From Thiocapsa sp. (lineage in GTDB: Bacteria; Pseudomonadota; Gammaproteobacteria; Chromatiales; Chromatiaceae), in the NCBI RefSeq assembly GCF_011390875.1, contig NZ_JAABRP010000022.1, forward strand, positions 1 through 34,276: DNA of 34,276 nucleotides. Direction: 5' to 3'. Within the stretch, counting starts at the first letter, position 1. Each line of letters opens with the position of its first letter. A program made the position numbers and the translations under genes. The notes under the pieces are model-generated. The model worked only from the letters and a program-made list of their open reading frames with translations. It was not told the origin of the DNA and ran no database searches. Shown piece by piece: positions 9,001-15,850 of the stretch.

Positions 9001-9484
9001 TTGGCATGTCCTGGGCGAAGAGGTCACGGCGCAGGGCACCGCCCGCTTCGTCGACAGCTCGGTGGAGCGGATGCAGGTGAAGGTCAACGGCATGGTCGGC
9101 GATCGGCATGTACTGGTGTGCAATGGCCGGCGTGTGCCGCTGCGACCGACGGGACGCAAGGCCGAGTTCGTGGCGGGGATCCGCTTCAAGGCGTGGAGCC
9201 CGCCGTCCGGTCTACACCCGACCATCCCCTCGCACAGCCCGCTTCTGTTCGAGATTGTCGATCTCTGGAACCGGGCGAGCCTGGGTGGCTGCACCTACTA
9301 TGTCGCCCATCCGGGCGGTCGCAGCGAGAGCAACTTCCCGGTGAACAGCTACGAGGCGGAAAGCCGACGTATCGCCCGCTTCCGGCTGATGGGCCATACC
9401 CCGGGGCCGATCGACCCGCCGCCGCACGAGCCGGCGGGGGAGCATCCCTATACGCTGGATCTGCGGTACAAACCGGGGTGCTGA
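6089..9484 (+). CDS. Transglutaminase-like protein with C-terminal DUF2126 domain
   Basis: This 1131-residue cytoplasmic protein (no signal peptide) has the usual length for the transglutaminase/DUF2126 fusion family. Residues 1-85 match the bacterial transglutaminase-like N-terminal beta domain (ILVAINHKTEYRFDRSVNL). The core has the catalytic triad C180 (RRLGSCRDSAWLL), H229 (DLHAWAEV) and D245 (GWIGLDPTSG). From about residue 300 to 1105 lies DUF2126, with conserved blocks such as TMGGEPTFVSIDD and GTGGGNHVTLGG, the latter like a metal- or glutamine synthetase/ATP-grasp-type loop. Such proteins are thought to work with permuted ATP-grasp and alpha-E proteins in peptide synthesis or breakdown; those usual partners are not in this window. 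The start at 6089 gives the family N-terminus. Confidence 0.9.
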   Translation: MSILVAINHKTEYRFDRSVNLAPHVVRLRPAPHCRTPIRSYSLKVEPAEHFINWQQDAFGNYLARLVFPEKAKTLTVEVDVIAEMITINPFDFFLEDYAFYYPFEYEPDLRKELAPYLEVTESGALLTEWLSAVDRTKRETVYFLVDLNQRLQQDINYVIRMEVGVQTCEETLNRRLGSCRDSAWLLVQILRHLGLAARFVSGYLVQLTADVKSLDGPSGPEADFTDLHAWAEVYVPGAGWIGLDPTSGLFAGEGHIPLACSPAPRSAAPITGATDKCEVELYFHNEITRIHEDPRVTKPYTDEQWAAIESLGHQVDAELKANDVRLTMGGEPTFVSIDDMDGAEWNIAALGPTKKILAEDLMLRLKRHFAPGGLLHIGQGKWYPGEQLPRWALSCFWRKDGQPVWRNPELFGLENTQYGHGPAEAEIFVRTLARHLGVDPTFASEAHEDVFYYLWKEARLPANVDPLDNKLKDPNERKRLTRLFQQGLNRVAGYVLPLRWWGFGAEGRWKSGRWTFRDGNLFLIPGDSPMGFRLPLDALPYIPEGELDTVPERNPFEAVTALRSPFDEVARRYTRLVEPAQAPQTIREQGHRPQDLAARYGRVTPPDESHQSLHPQVALPDDLHPDLIRTALCIEPREGRLYCFMPPLTHLEHWLDLVLCLEDTAAELKMPIIIEGYEPPRDHRLQKLAVTPDPGVIEVNIHPSESWDDMVRDTQILYEEARQARLGTEKFMLDGRHTGTGGGNHVTLGGPTPADSPLLRKPDLVQSLIGYWQHHPSLSYLFSGMFIGPTSQAPRVDEARDDRLYELDIAFQQMPPGEVPQPWVVDRVLRNLLTDVTGNTHRTEFCIDKLYSPDSASGRQGLVEFRAFEMPPHARMSLAQMLLLRTLVARFWKEPYRRKPVRWGTELHDRFLLPHFVRQDFNDVICDLQRAGYPFDPAWFDPFFEFRFPHYGDLVTENGIDMELRAAIEPWHVLGEEVTAQGTARFVDSSVERMQVKVNGMVGDRHVLVCNGRRVPLRPTGRKAEFVAGIRFKAWSPPSGLHPTIPSHSPLLFEIVDLWNRASLGGCTYYVAHPGGRSESNFPVNSYEAESRRIARFRLMGHTPGPIDPPPHEPAGEHPYTLDLRYKPGC

Positions 9485-9510
9485 GCTAAAACGCGTCCCG
9501 AGCGGATATC

Positions 9511-9536
9511 CGGGCTGCGTTGAAAGACGCGGCCCG
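9511..9536 (+). terminator. Possible terminator hairpin after the transglutaminase gene
   Basis: CGGGCTGCGT pairs with ACGCGGCCCG around the loop TGAAAG, with one G-T pair in a 10-bp stem, 28 bases after the stop at 9484. There is no T-run after the stem, so intrinsic termination is uncertain. It lies between two convergent genes. Confidence 0.4.
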
Positions 9537-9584
9537 GTGCATGCCGAGGGGTCTGCTTTGGACGAGGTTTAGAGATCGAGTGGA

Positions 9585-10259
9585 TCACCAACTCGTAAAG
9601 TCATCGGCGTTGCCGTTCCGGCACACGGCAGGCACAAATGGACGCCGCGCGACTTGATCGTTGACGATACAGCGAAAACGCACGCCGCCATCGGTACCCT
9701 TTGCCTGAAGGCATAGACCGATATCGACATTGCCGGTGACCTTTGACCCGATCGTCCGCAGTACCAGGAGGCCGCAATTACCGGCTGTGGGGCAGTTCGA
9801 CTTGACCTGCCACTCAAGATGGCTCCAGAGATCGCTCTCGAATCCGAAGACATCCTCGAATAAAGCTCGCTCTGTTTTCGTCTTGCCGAATCCCGGATCC
9901 GAGGAGTTGATCCCACCCCAGCCCAAATCCTCTAAAGAGGCGGGCATCGAGCCTGTCGACGCATAGTGCTCCGCAATCGCAGGCTTTGCACCGGACATCA
10001 GCCCCAGGCCCTCGCTGACGCGCGCTCGGATCACATAGTTCTGATACGCCGGCACGGCGAGTGCCGCCAAGATCCCGATGATGGCCACGACGATCATCAA
10101 CTCTACGAGCGTGAAACCGCTCGCTCGATTACCCTTGATGCGACGCAACCCCTTGCGCTCGAACCGCTGAGAGCGCGATACAACATCGAAGCTCCACCCT
10201 GGGCTACACGGGTGCAAACCGAGGGATGCGAGGTCGCTGACCCGCAATCGTGAAGCCAT
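9585..10259 (-). CDS. Type IV pilin-like protein with long prepilin leader
   Basis: The class III prepilin signal is unmistakable: [19 protein letters not shown] followed by [17 protein letters not shown], with the cleavage glycine, the phenylalanine at +1 and glutamate at +5. The mature protein would be about 176 residues, membrane-inserted until assembled into a type IV pilus or pseudopilus. It has four cysteines ([24 protein letters not shown]) that could form the D-loop bonds. The ATG at 10259 has GGAG nine bases upstream, but it yields a 48-residue leader, against 6-7 in most type IVa pilins. A TTG closer to the signal ([11 protein letters not shown]) is an alternative start. It could be a major pilin or a minor pilin; no other pilus gene is nearby. 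Confidence 0.85.
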   Translation of the reverse strand: MASRLRVSDLASLGLHPCSPGWSFDVVSRSQRFERKGLRRIKGNRASGFTLVELMIVVAIIGILAALAVPAYQNYVIRARVSEGLGLMSGAKPAIAEHYASTGSMPASLEDLGWGGINSSDPGFGKTKTERALFEDVFGFESDLWSHLEWQVKSNCPTAGNCGLLVLRTIGSKVTGNVDIGLCLQAKGTDGGVRFRCIVNDQVARRPFVPAVCRNGNADDFTSW

Positions 10260-10295
10260 TTTGAATCTCCGCAATTCCGACGGACTCGAAATACT

Positions 10296-10317
10296 TTCCG
10301 ATTCTCGGAAATCGGAA
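10296..10317 (-). promoter_or_regulatory. Inverted repeat in the pilin upstream region
   Basis: TTCCGATT and AATCGGAA form perfect 8-bp arms around the six bases CTCGGA, 37 bases before the pilin start at 10259. It could be an operator or a leader hairpin. Nothing identifies the binding protein. Confidence 0.35.
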
Positions 10318-10353
10318 TGCAAGTCCGGGGCCATGAGCAAACACCCTTTTTTC

Positions 10354-10367
10354 GCCGGGATGGTGCC
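10354..10367 (-). promoter_or_regulatory. Weak sigma-54-like -24/-12 element before the pilin gene
   Basis: On the minus strand GGCACCATCCCGGC has the GG-N10-GC spacing of sigma-54 promoters, which commonly drive pilin genes. The -24 half fits well (GGCAC) but the -12 half is CGGC rather than TTGC, so the match is poor. Confidence 0.22.
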
Positions 10368-10604
10368 TGAGACCGAACGCAAAATGCCGCTAAGTCACCT
10401 TTTTCGCGCGGTGTATCACCGTCTCAATCGGCGAAATCGGCGCTCTCGACCTGACCCGGATCCGGCCGAAGAGCCGCCTGCGGTACGACCCGCAGAGCGC
10501 CGCACGGGCACGGCATGGTAACCTTTCACAGCCACTTTCACCCCCCCGATCGATCGCCCATGGCGACGGCAATCGGGTTCCCTGTTTCCCGGAGACCAAG
10601 CACC

Positions 10605-10994
10605 ATGTCCACCGCCCCGAGCCGTGCGCTCGAGACCTTTCCCAACCCACAGCCCGAGCGTGACTACAGCATCCGGATCCAGATCCCGGAGTTCACCTGT
10701 CTGTGCCCCAAGACCGGACAGCCGGACTTTGCGGAGCTGACGCTGGAGTATGTCCCGGAGGCGCGTTGCGTGGAGCTCAAGGCGCTGAAACTCTACGTCT
10801 GGACCTATCGCGACCAAGGTGCCTTTCACGAGGCGGTGACCAACGAGATCCTCGGCGACCTGGTCGCGGCGACCGAGCCGCGCTTCATGCGTCTGACCGC
10901 GGCCTTCAATGTCCGCGGCGGGATCTACACGACGGTGGTCGCCGAACATCGCGCCGCCGGTTGGCGCCCGGCGGATCCCGTCCAGCTCCCCTGA
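10605..10994 (+). CDS. queF: NADPH-dependent 7-cyano-7-deazaguanine (preQ0) reductase
   Basis: QueF reduces the nitrile of preQ0 to preQ1 in the cytoplasm, a step in making queuosine for tRNA wobble bases. The 129-residue length is that of the short, single-domain (YkvM-type) form, not the long E. coli form. The catalytic motif [13 protein letters not shown] supplies the thioimide-forming Cys34 and the acid Asp41, and [21 protein letters not shown] is the substrate and NADPH-binding signature. The ATG at 10605 has GGAG ten bases upstream; an ATG further upstream (10515) would add 30 residues with no family resemblance. A kinase gene follows after 35 bases on the same strand. No other queuosine gene (queC, queD, queE) is in the window. 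Confidence 0.93.
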   Translation: MSTAPSRALETFPNPQPERDYSIRIQIPEFTCLCPKTGQPDFAELTLEYVPEARCVELKALKLYVWTYRDQGAFHEAVTNEILGDLVAATEPRFMRLTAAFNVRGGIYTTVVAEHRAAGWRPADPVQLP

Positions 10995-11029
10995 TCTCGG
11001 CGGTTCCCCGGCAGGGATTCCGAAACCCG

Positions 11030-12337
11030 ATGGCACACGGCGCCAGGTCGACGCGCGGTCTGGCCTGGATCGGTATCGATCTCGGCACATCCGGCTGTCG
11101 CGCGGTAGCGATCGACGCAGCCGGCAGGGAGCTCGCTTCGGCACGCACCTGCCTTGCCGGGCCGCTGAGCCCGGCTCCCGGCCGGTACGAACAGGATCCC
11201 GAGCTGTGGTGGCAGGTGGTGCTCGACACCCTGACGCAGGTCGGCGCCGCTCTGCCGCCCGGGCGAGAGGCGGCGGCCATCTGTCTCGACGCTACCTCCG
11301 CCACCCTCCTGCTGACGACGCCCGACGGCAAGCCGTGCGGGCCCGCGCTCATGTACAACGACCGGCGCGCGGTTGCGGAGTCGGCCCTGATCGATGCGGT
11401 GGCCCCACCGGACAGCCCGGCGCGCGGGCCAAGCGCAAGTCTCGCCAAGCTCATGCATCTGAGCAGACAACGCCCACGTACCACCGCGCTGGCGCTGCAC
11501 CAAGCGGACTGGATCCTCGGGCGCCTGACCGGGCACCATGGTGTCAGCGACTGGAACAATGCCTTGAAGCTGGGGTACGACACCGAGCATCTGCGCTGGC
11601 CGGATTGGGTGTCGGCGCTGATCCCCGACGGGATTCGCCTGCCGCATGTCGTCGCACCCGGTGATCCGATCGGCCCCCTCGACACAACCCTCGCGGACCG
11701 GCTCGGCTGGCCGTCGACCGTTCAGGTTCTTGCCGGGACAACGGACAGCACGGCCGCAGTGATTGCCGCCGGGGCACAGCAGCCCGGCGATGCGGTCACC
11801 TGCCTGGGCAGCACGCTGGTTCTGAAGATCCTGTCGGAGCGTCCGGTGACGGCTTCCGCCTACGGGATCTACAGCCATCGCTTCGGCGACGCTTGGTTGG
11901 TCGGAGGCGCATCCAACAGCGGCGGCGCGGTCTTGCGCAGGTACTTCAGCAACGCCGAGATCGCCTCGCTCAGCCTCGGGATCGATCCCGAGAGACCATC
12001 CGGCCTGGATTATTACCCGCTCATCGGAACCGGCGAGCGCTTTCCGAGGAACGATCCCGGCCTCGCACCTCGCCTATCACCGCGCCCGAGCGAGCCGCAG
12101 GACTTCCTGCACGGTCTCCTGGAAGGCATCGCCCGCATCGAGGCGGAAGGCTACGCGCGGCTGGCCGAGCTGGGCGCACCGCCGCCTCGGCGGATCGCGA
12201 GCATCGGAGGTGGCGCGGCGAATCCGACTTGGACGGCGATGCGCACCCAGATCCTCGGAATCCCGGTGATGAGCGCCGAGCATCAGGATGCCGCTTACGG
12301 TGCCGCCCTGCTCGCCCTGACGCGCAAGAGGCTGTAG
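11030..12337 (+). CDS. FGGY-family carbohydrate kinase, probably D-ribulokinase type
   Basis: The 435-residue protein has the FGGY/actin-fold layout. It starts with the phosphate-binding loop WIGIDLGTSGCRAVAID, has the mid-domain block PALMYNDRRA and QADWILGRL, the adenosine-side LAGTTDSTAA and CLGSTLVLK blocks, and the C-terminal IGGGAANPTW loop. It is shorter than xylulokinase or glycerol kinase (about 480-500 residues). The length and the SDWNNALKLGYD block recall the plant/cyanobacterial D-ribulose kinases (AtXK-1, Synechococcus SePSK), which is why I favour ribulose over xylulose; the substrate is an inference. Its product, ribulose 5-phosphate, would feed the Calvin cycle or pentose phosphate pathway. 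The ATG at 11030 has AGGGA upstream. It follows queF by 35 bases and may be co-transcribed. Confidence 0.82.
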   Translation: MAHGARSTRGLAWIGIDLGTSGCRAVAIDAAGRELASARTCLAGPLSPAPGRYEQDPELWWQVVLDTLTQVGAALPPGREAAAICLDATSATLLLTTPDGKPCGPALMYNDRRAVAESALIDAVAPPDSPARGPSASLAKLMHLSRQRPRTTALALHQADWILGRLTGHHGVSDWNNALKLGYDTEHLRWPDWVSALIPDGIRLPHVVAPGDPIGPLDTTLADRLGWPSTVQVLAGTTDSTAAVIAAGAQQPGDAVTCLGSTLVLKILSERPVTASAYGIYSHRFGDAWLVGGASNSGGAVLRRYFSNAEIASLSLGIDPERPSGLDYYPLIGTGERFPRNDPGLAPRLSPRPSEPQDFLHGLLEGIARIEAEGYARLAELGAPPPRRIASIGGGAANPTWTAMRTQILGIPVMSAEHQDAAYGAALLALTRKRL

Positions 12338-12367
12338 TCCGGTGGAACAGACCCTCGGCGCGGCGCG

Positions 12368-14440
12368 TCAGCTCGGTTCCGACGGCCGTCCCAAGAGATA
12401 CCCCGAGCCCCAATCGACGCCCAGCTCGAGGAGCCGTTGTAAGGTGCTCTCGTCTTCGATTTGCTTGGCAATGGTCGTAATGCCGAGATCCTTCGCGGAG
12501 TGCTGAATCGTGGCCAAGATGGACTGCGCACGCGCGGATTCGCTGGCCAACCGAACGAGGTTCGCATCGAGCTGGATAAAGCTGACCGGCAGATGGATCA
12601 AAAAGCGAAACGACGAGGCGTCTCCTCCGTAGTCGCTCACCGCGATCTTGCATCCCAGGTCCAGCAGGGGCGCCAGCGCCCGTGCGACCTGCTCCGTTTC
12701 TGCCGTAATCTGTCGCTCGTTGAGCGTCAGCACCAGGGGCAGCGCGCCGTTCGCAGTCTTGCACACCCCGTCCAGCTCGCGCGCCAAGGCCATCAGGATG
12801 TCCGGATGGCGGACCAGGTCTCCCGACAGGTGCACGAAGTCGAACAGCGGGCTTTCAGTCGATTCACCGGGAAATTTGAGCCGGGCCGCGGTCGCACTCA
12901 GGAGCATGCTGTCGATGCGATGCAGCAGGCCAAGCTGCTCGGCGATCTCGATGAAGGCGGATGCGGCCAGGATACGGCCGTCCGCAGCAACGATGCGGGC
13001 CAACGATTCTTCGGCGACAACCCGGCGATCACGAAGGTCGAGGATGGGCTGAAACGCCGGAAGGATGCGTGCGGTCTGAAGCGCTGACTGGACCAAAACA
13101 GCCATCGAAACCGCGTAAACGCCGCTGTCGTTTCCGTCGTAGCACACCCGGTTCCGTCCTGCGTTCTTGGCATGGTAGAGGGCCATATCCGCTCGGGCCA
13201 AAACGTCCCGCGGATCACCCTCGTCGGAATGGCAGGTCGCAAAACCGATGCTCAAGGTCACGCGAATCTCCTGGCCATTGATCTCGAGTGACCGAGCGGC
13301 GACGCTCTCGCGAATGCGCTCGAGACCGGTTCGCGCCTGCACCTCGTTCGTCTCGGGCAGCGCGATCACGAATTCCTCGCCACCCCAACGCCCCAGCCAA
13401 TCGGCTTGCCGTACCTCCCGGAGCAATATCGCAGATACGCGTTTCAATACCTCGTCACCGACACCATGGCCATAGGCGTCATTGACGAGCTTGAAGTGGT
13501 CGAGGTCCAGGATTGCAAGACAGCACGGCCTGCCCGAACGCAGACCCTGGGCATGAATCCGCTGCACCGACTGCCAGACGCCGCGTCGATTCAGCAGGCC
13601 GGTCAACTCGTCGTGACCGACGAGGTACTCGAGCTTCAACTCCGCGACCTTGCGCCGGGTGACGTCGATGTGGGTGCCGGCGATACGTATGGCATTGCCG
13701 TCCGCGTCCCGCTCGTAGATCCGGGCACGGTCCTGGATCCAGACCCAATGCCCGTCACGATGACGCATTCGGTACTCCGCCTCGAACCGATCGAGGCCGC
13801 CACCCGTCACCGGCTCGGCAAGGGCCGCGACGCGGTCGCGATCGTCCGGATGCAGCATCTGTCGCCAGCTCTCGAGATTGATTTGAATCTCGCCGACGCC
13901 ATAGCCGAGCATGGCCAAATAGCGGGCATCGACCGTCATGTCCAAGGACAAAACGGAGCCGTCGTAAAGACCGATTTCGCCGCCCTCAACGGCAAGCTCG
14001 AACCGCCGCGTTGCCGCCGCCAATTCGGCCTCGGTCTCTTTGCGCTCGGTCACGTCGCGTCCGACACCGATGATCGCCGAGACCCGTCCGTCGGGATCCA
14101 GGACCGCGGTATCGGACCACGCGAACCATCGCCAGCCGTCGACGGTCAAGGCCCGTTGCTCGATGGTACAGGTATGCGGAGGCTTGAGAAGTTTCGCCAT
14201 CGCCGCCGCGGTTGCGGCTCGGTCGTCCTCGTGCACAGAGGGCATGAAGGTGCGCCCGATCAGCTCGGCCTTGGTTCGACCGAAGGTACGACAATAACTG
14301 GGACTGACGAACAGGAAGCGACCCTCGGGGTCGACCTTCACGACAAGATCCGTCTGATTCTCGATCAGCAGGCGATAGTCTTCGTCGGGCGTCTGGTCCA
14401 CACCCTGTGCCAACGTCTGCTCAGCCTTGTCTTGGGTCAT
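12368..14440 (-). CDS. PAS-PAS-GGDEF-EAL signalling protein; active-type GGDEF, degenerate EAL
   Basis: A 690-residue cyclic-di-GMP signalling protein without membrane segments. Residues about 20-135 and 145-265 are two PAS/PAC sensor domains (for example ENQTDLVVKVDPEGRFLFVS). The GGDEF domain (about 270-435) has an intact GGEEF (353-357) and an RxxD product-inhibition site (R344-D347), so diguanylate cyclase activity is likely. The EAL domain (about 450-690) is decayed at catalytic places: EAL reads ESL (478-480), the usual NLS is HLS, DDFG is SDYG (602-605), the usual AEGVE is AKQIE and QGY is GSGY. It is therefore more likely a c-di-GMP or protein-binding module than a phosphodiesterase. 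It converges on the kinase gene with a 30-base gap. Confidence 0.9.
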   Translation of the reverse strand: MTQDKAEQTLAQGVDQTPDEDYRLLIENQTDLVVKVDPEGRFLFVSPSYCRTFGRTKAELIGRTFMPSVHEDDRAATAAAMAKLLKPPHTCTIEQRALTVDGWRWFAWSDTAVLDPDGRVSAIIGVGRDVTERKETEAELAAATRRFELAVEGGEIGLYDGSVLSLDMTVDARYLAMLGYGVGEIQINLESWRQMLHPDDRDRVAALAEPVTGGGLDRFEAEYRMRHRDGHWVWIQDRARIYERDADGNAIRIAGTHIDVTRRKVAELKLEYLVGHDELTGLLNRRGVWQSVQRIHAQGLRSGRPCCLAILDLDHFKLVNDAYGHGVGDEVLKRVSAILLREVRQADWLGRWGGEEFVIALPETNEVQARTGLERIRESVAARSLEINGQEIRVTLSIGFATCHSDEGDPRDVLARADMALYHAKNAGRNRVCYDGNDSGVYAVSMAVLVQSALQTARILPAFQPILDLRDRRVVAEESLARIVAADGRILAASAFIEIAEQLGLLHRIDSMLLSATAARLKFPGESTESPLFDFVHLSGDLVRHPDILMALARELDGVCKTANGALPLVLTLNERQITAETEQVARALAPLLDLGCKIAVSDYGGDASSFRFLIHLPVSFIQLDANLVRLASESARAQSILATIQHSAKDLGITTIAKQIEDESTLQRLLELGVDWGSGYLLGRPSEPS

Positions 14441-14673
14441 GGACCGGATCGCGCTGTGATGGGCTCGGGAGCGCGCTTCCGGTCATCAGCGATCGATCAA
14501 CCGGAGACGCCTCACCGCGTTACGTCAGCAACCTCGCCCCGAGGGATTCCGAGGCCATCGCGTCAGGCATCAGCCAAAAGGAAACCGAGCCCGGCATCCG
14601 GGGCGGGATACCACAAGCGGGAGGTTAGCGCGCCGCCGCTGTCAGGTCGAGCCCGGGTGTCGGACAAACGAGA

Positions 14674-14761
14674 TAAACCGCACTCGGTGCGGTGTACGTC
14701 GCTTGTTGGATTGGCTTGGCCGCGCCAGCTCCGGCAACTGGCGGAGCTGGCGCGACTTAAA
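14674..14761 (-). repeat. TTTAAACCGCG unit B1 (left half of composite B)
   Basis: The reverse complement begins TTTAAGTCGCGCC and ends GTGCGGTTTA, with the family core GGCCAAGCCAATCCAA. Two strong hairpins are visible: a perfect 13-bp stem CGCGCCAGCTCCG (14721-14733) with CGGAGCTGGCGCG (14742-14754), and ACCGCAC-TCG-GTGCGGT at 14677-14693. It is the mirror partner of unit B2 across the spacer 14762-14780. Confidence 0.82.
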
Positions 14762-14780
14762 GCATTAAAAAATATTAAAT
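14762..14780. repeat. AT-rich spacer of composite B
   Basis: GCATTAAAAAATATTAAAT joins units B1 and B2. Read on the minus strand, this stretch with the neighbouring unit ends matches the spacer of composite E (21373-21391) closely (both contain ATTTAATATT, then TTTAA), so the spacer is part of the element rather than random flank. Confidence 0.65.
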
Positions 14781-14867
14781 TTTAAACCGCGCCGGATCCA
14801 GCGGTGATCAAGTCTGCCGGGGCCGATCCCATCCAAAAACATCGCATACCGCACTGGGCGCGGTTTA
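14781..14867 (+). repeat. TTTAAACCGCG unit B2 (right half of composite B)
   Basis: The unit runs from TTTAAACCGCGCC to GGGCGCGGTTTA. Its internal part GGGGCCGATCCCATCCAA followed by AACATCGCA is nearly identical to unit D1 (20931-21017, reverse strand), which defines a subtype distinct from A, B1 and E2. The tail lies 110 bases from the 3' end of tyrA. Confidence 0.82.
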
Positions 14868-14977
14868 AGCCTCGATGTGAAAATTCACACACGCTGATCC
14901 GATCCACCGAACGAGGACATGCCGAGCTCGCTCCGACCCTCCCGCGCCGTCGCGGACCGCGGATTCAAGACGTGGCG

Positions 14978-15850
14978 TCAATCGCGCTGCGCCGCATCCA
15001 CATAGCGATCGCGAGCCGCCTTGGCTCGCTCGAAGATGGCCAGCAGGCGCTCGCCGTCGGCGCTGCGAATACTCTCTGCGAGATCGGTCATCTCGATGCC
15101 GAAGCGCGCCAGCATGGCGCTCAATGCCTCGCGATTTGCGATACAAATGTCGCGCCACATGACTGGGTTGCTCGAGGCGATACGGGTGAAGTCTCGGAAA
15201 CCACCGGCGGCATAGCGAAAGATCTCGTCGTTCTCGCGCATGCGCGCCAGCGCATCGACCAGCCCATAAGCGAGCATGTGGGGCAGATGGCTGGTGGCCG
15301 CGAGTACCTCGTCGTGATGCGCGACGGACATACAGGTCACCTCGGCTCCGCAGGTCTCCCACATCGCGGTGACCCGTGCGAGCGCGTCGGCATCGGTCTC
15401 GGGCAGCGGGGTCAGGATAACGCGACGCTGCCGGTAAAGCTCGGCGACGGATGCCTCCACGCCGCTATGCTCGGTCCCGGCGATCGGATGGCCGGGGACC
15501 AGTCGCGGCGGCACCCCGCCGAAGACACCGCTCGCATCCGCCACCACGCTGCCTTTCACGCTGCCCCCGTCGGTCACCACCGCCGCAGGGTCGAGCCGGT
15601 CGCGGATCGCCTCGAAGACACCGCGCATGGCGCCGAGCGGCACGGAGACAAACACCATGTCCGCACCCGTCACCGCCTCGGCGGGATCCTGCGTCAGCAG
15701 ATCGACCACACCCAACTCACGCGCCCGCTCGAGGTTGGCAAGCCCGCGCCCGCAGCCGATGACCTGCCGCACGGCTCCGGCCTCGCGCAGGGCTCGGGCG
15801 AGGGATCCGCCGATGAGTCCAACCCCGATGATCGCCAGCCGCTCGATCAT
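14978..15850 (-). CDS. tyrA: Prephenate (cyclohexadienyl) dehydrogenase
   Basis: TyrA oxidatively decarboxylates prephenate (or arogenate) with NAD(P)+ in tyrosine synthesis. The 290-residue protein starts with the Rossmann motif IIGVGLIGGSLARAL (GxGxxG at residues 9-14) and has the family active-site block VPGHPIAGTEHSG and the helical C-terminal dimer region (AAGGFRDFTRIASSNP). It is monofunctional, with no chorismate mutase domain; that activity is at the front of PheA here. Its ATG overlaps the hisC stop by four bases, so the two are translationally coupled. In pseudomonads and relatives this gene leads into or is fused with aroA, but here aroA, cmk and rpsA do not follow; repeats and an unrelated gene do. 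Confidence 0.93.
   Translation of the reverse strand: MIERLAIIGVGLIGGSLARALREAGAVRQVIGCGRGLANLERARELGVVDLLTQDPAEAVTGADMVFVSVPLGAMRGVFEAIRDRLDPAAVVTDGGSVKGSVVADASGVFGGVPPRLVPGHPIAGTEHSGVEASVAELYRQRRVILTPLPETDADALARVTAMWETCGAEVTCMSVAHHDEVLAATSHLPHMLAYGLVDALARMRENDEIFRYAAGGFRDFTRIASSNPVMWRDICIANREALSAMLARFGIEMTDLAESIRSADGERLLAIFERAKAARDRYVDAAQRD

Noticed and set aside
6068-9109. A 1013-codon open frame on the minus strand opposite the transglutaminase gene
   Set aside because: It is a mirror effect of strongly biased GC-rich codons; its translation has no recognisable domain, while the plus strand encodes a complete known family with catalytic triad.
14875-14888. TGTGAAAATTCACA, similar to a CRP site
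   Set aside because: The half sites are four bases apart instead of six, and the site is downstream of tyrA with no promoter nearby.
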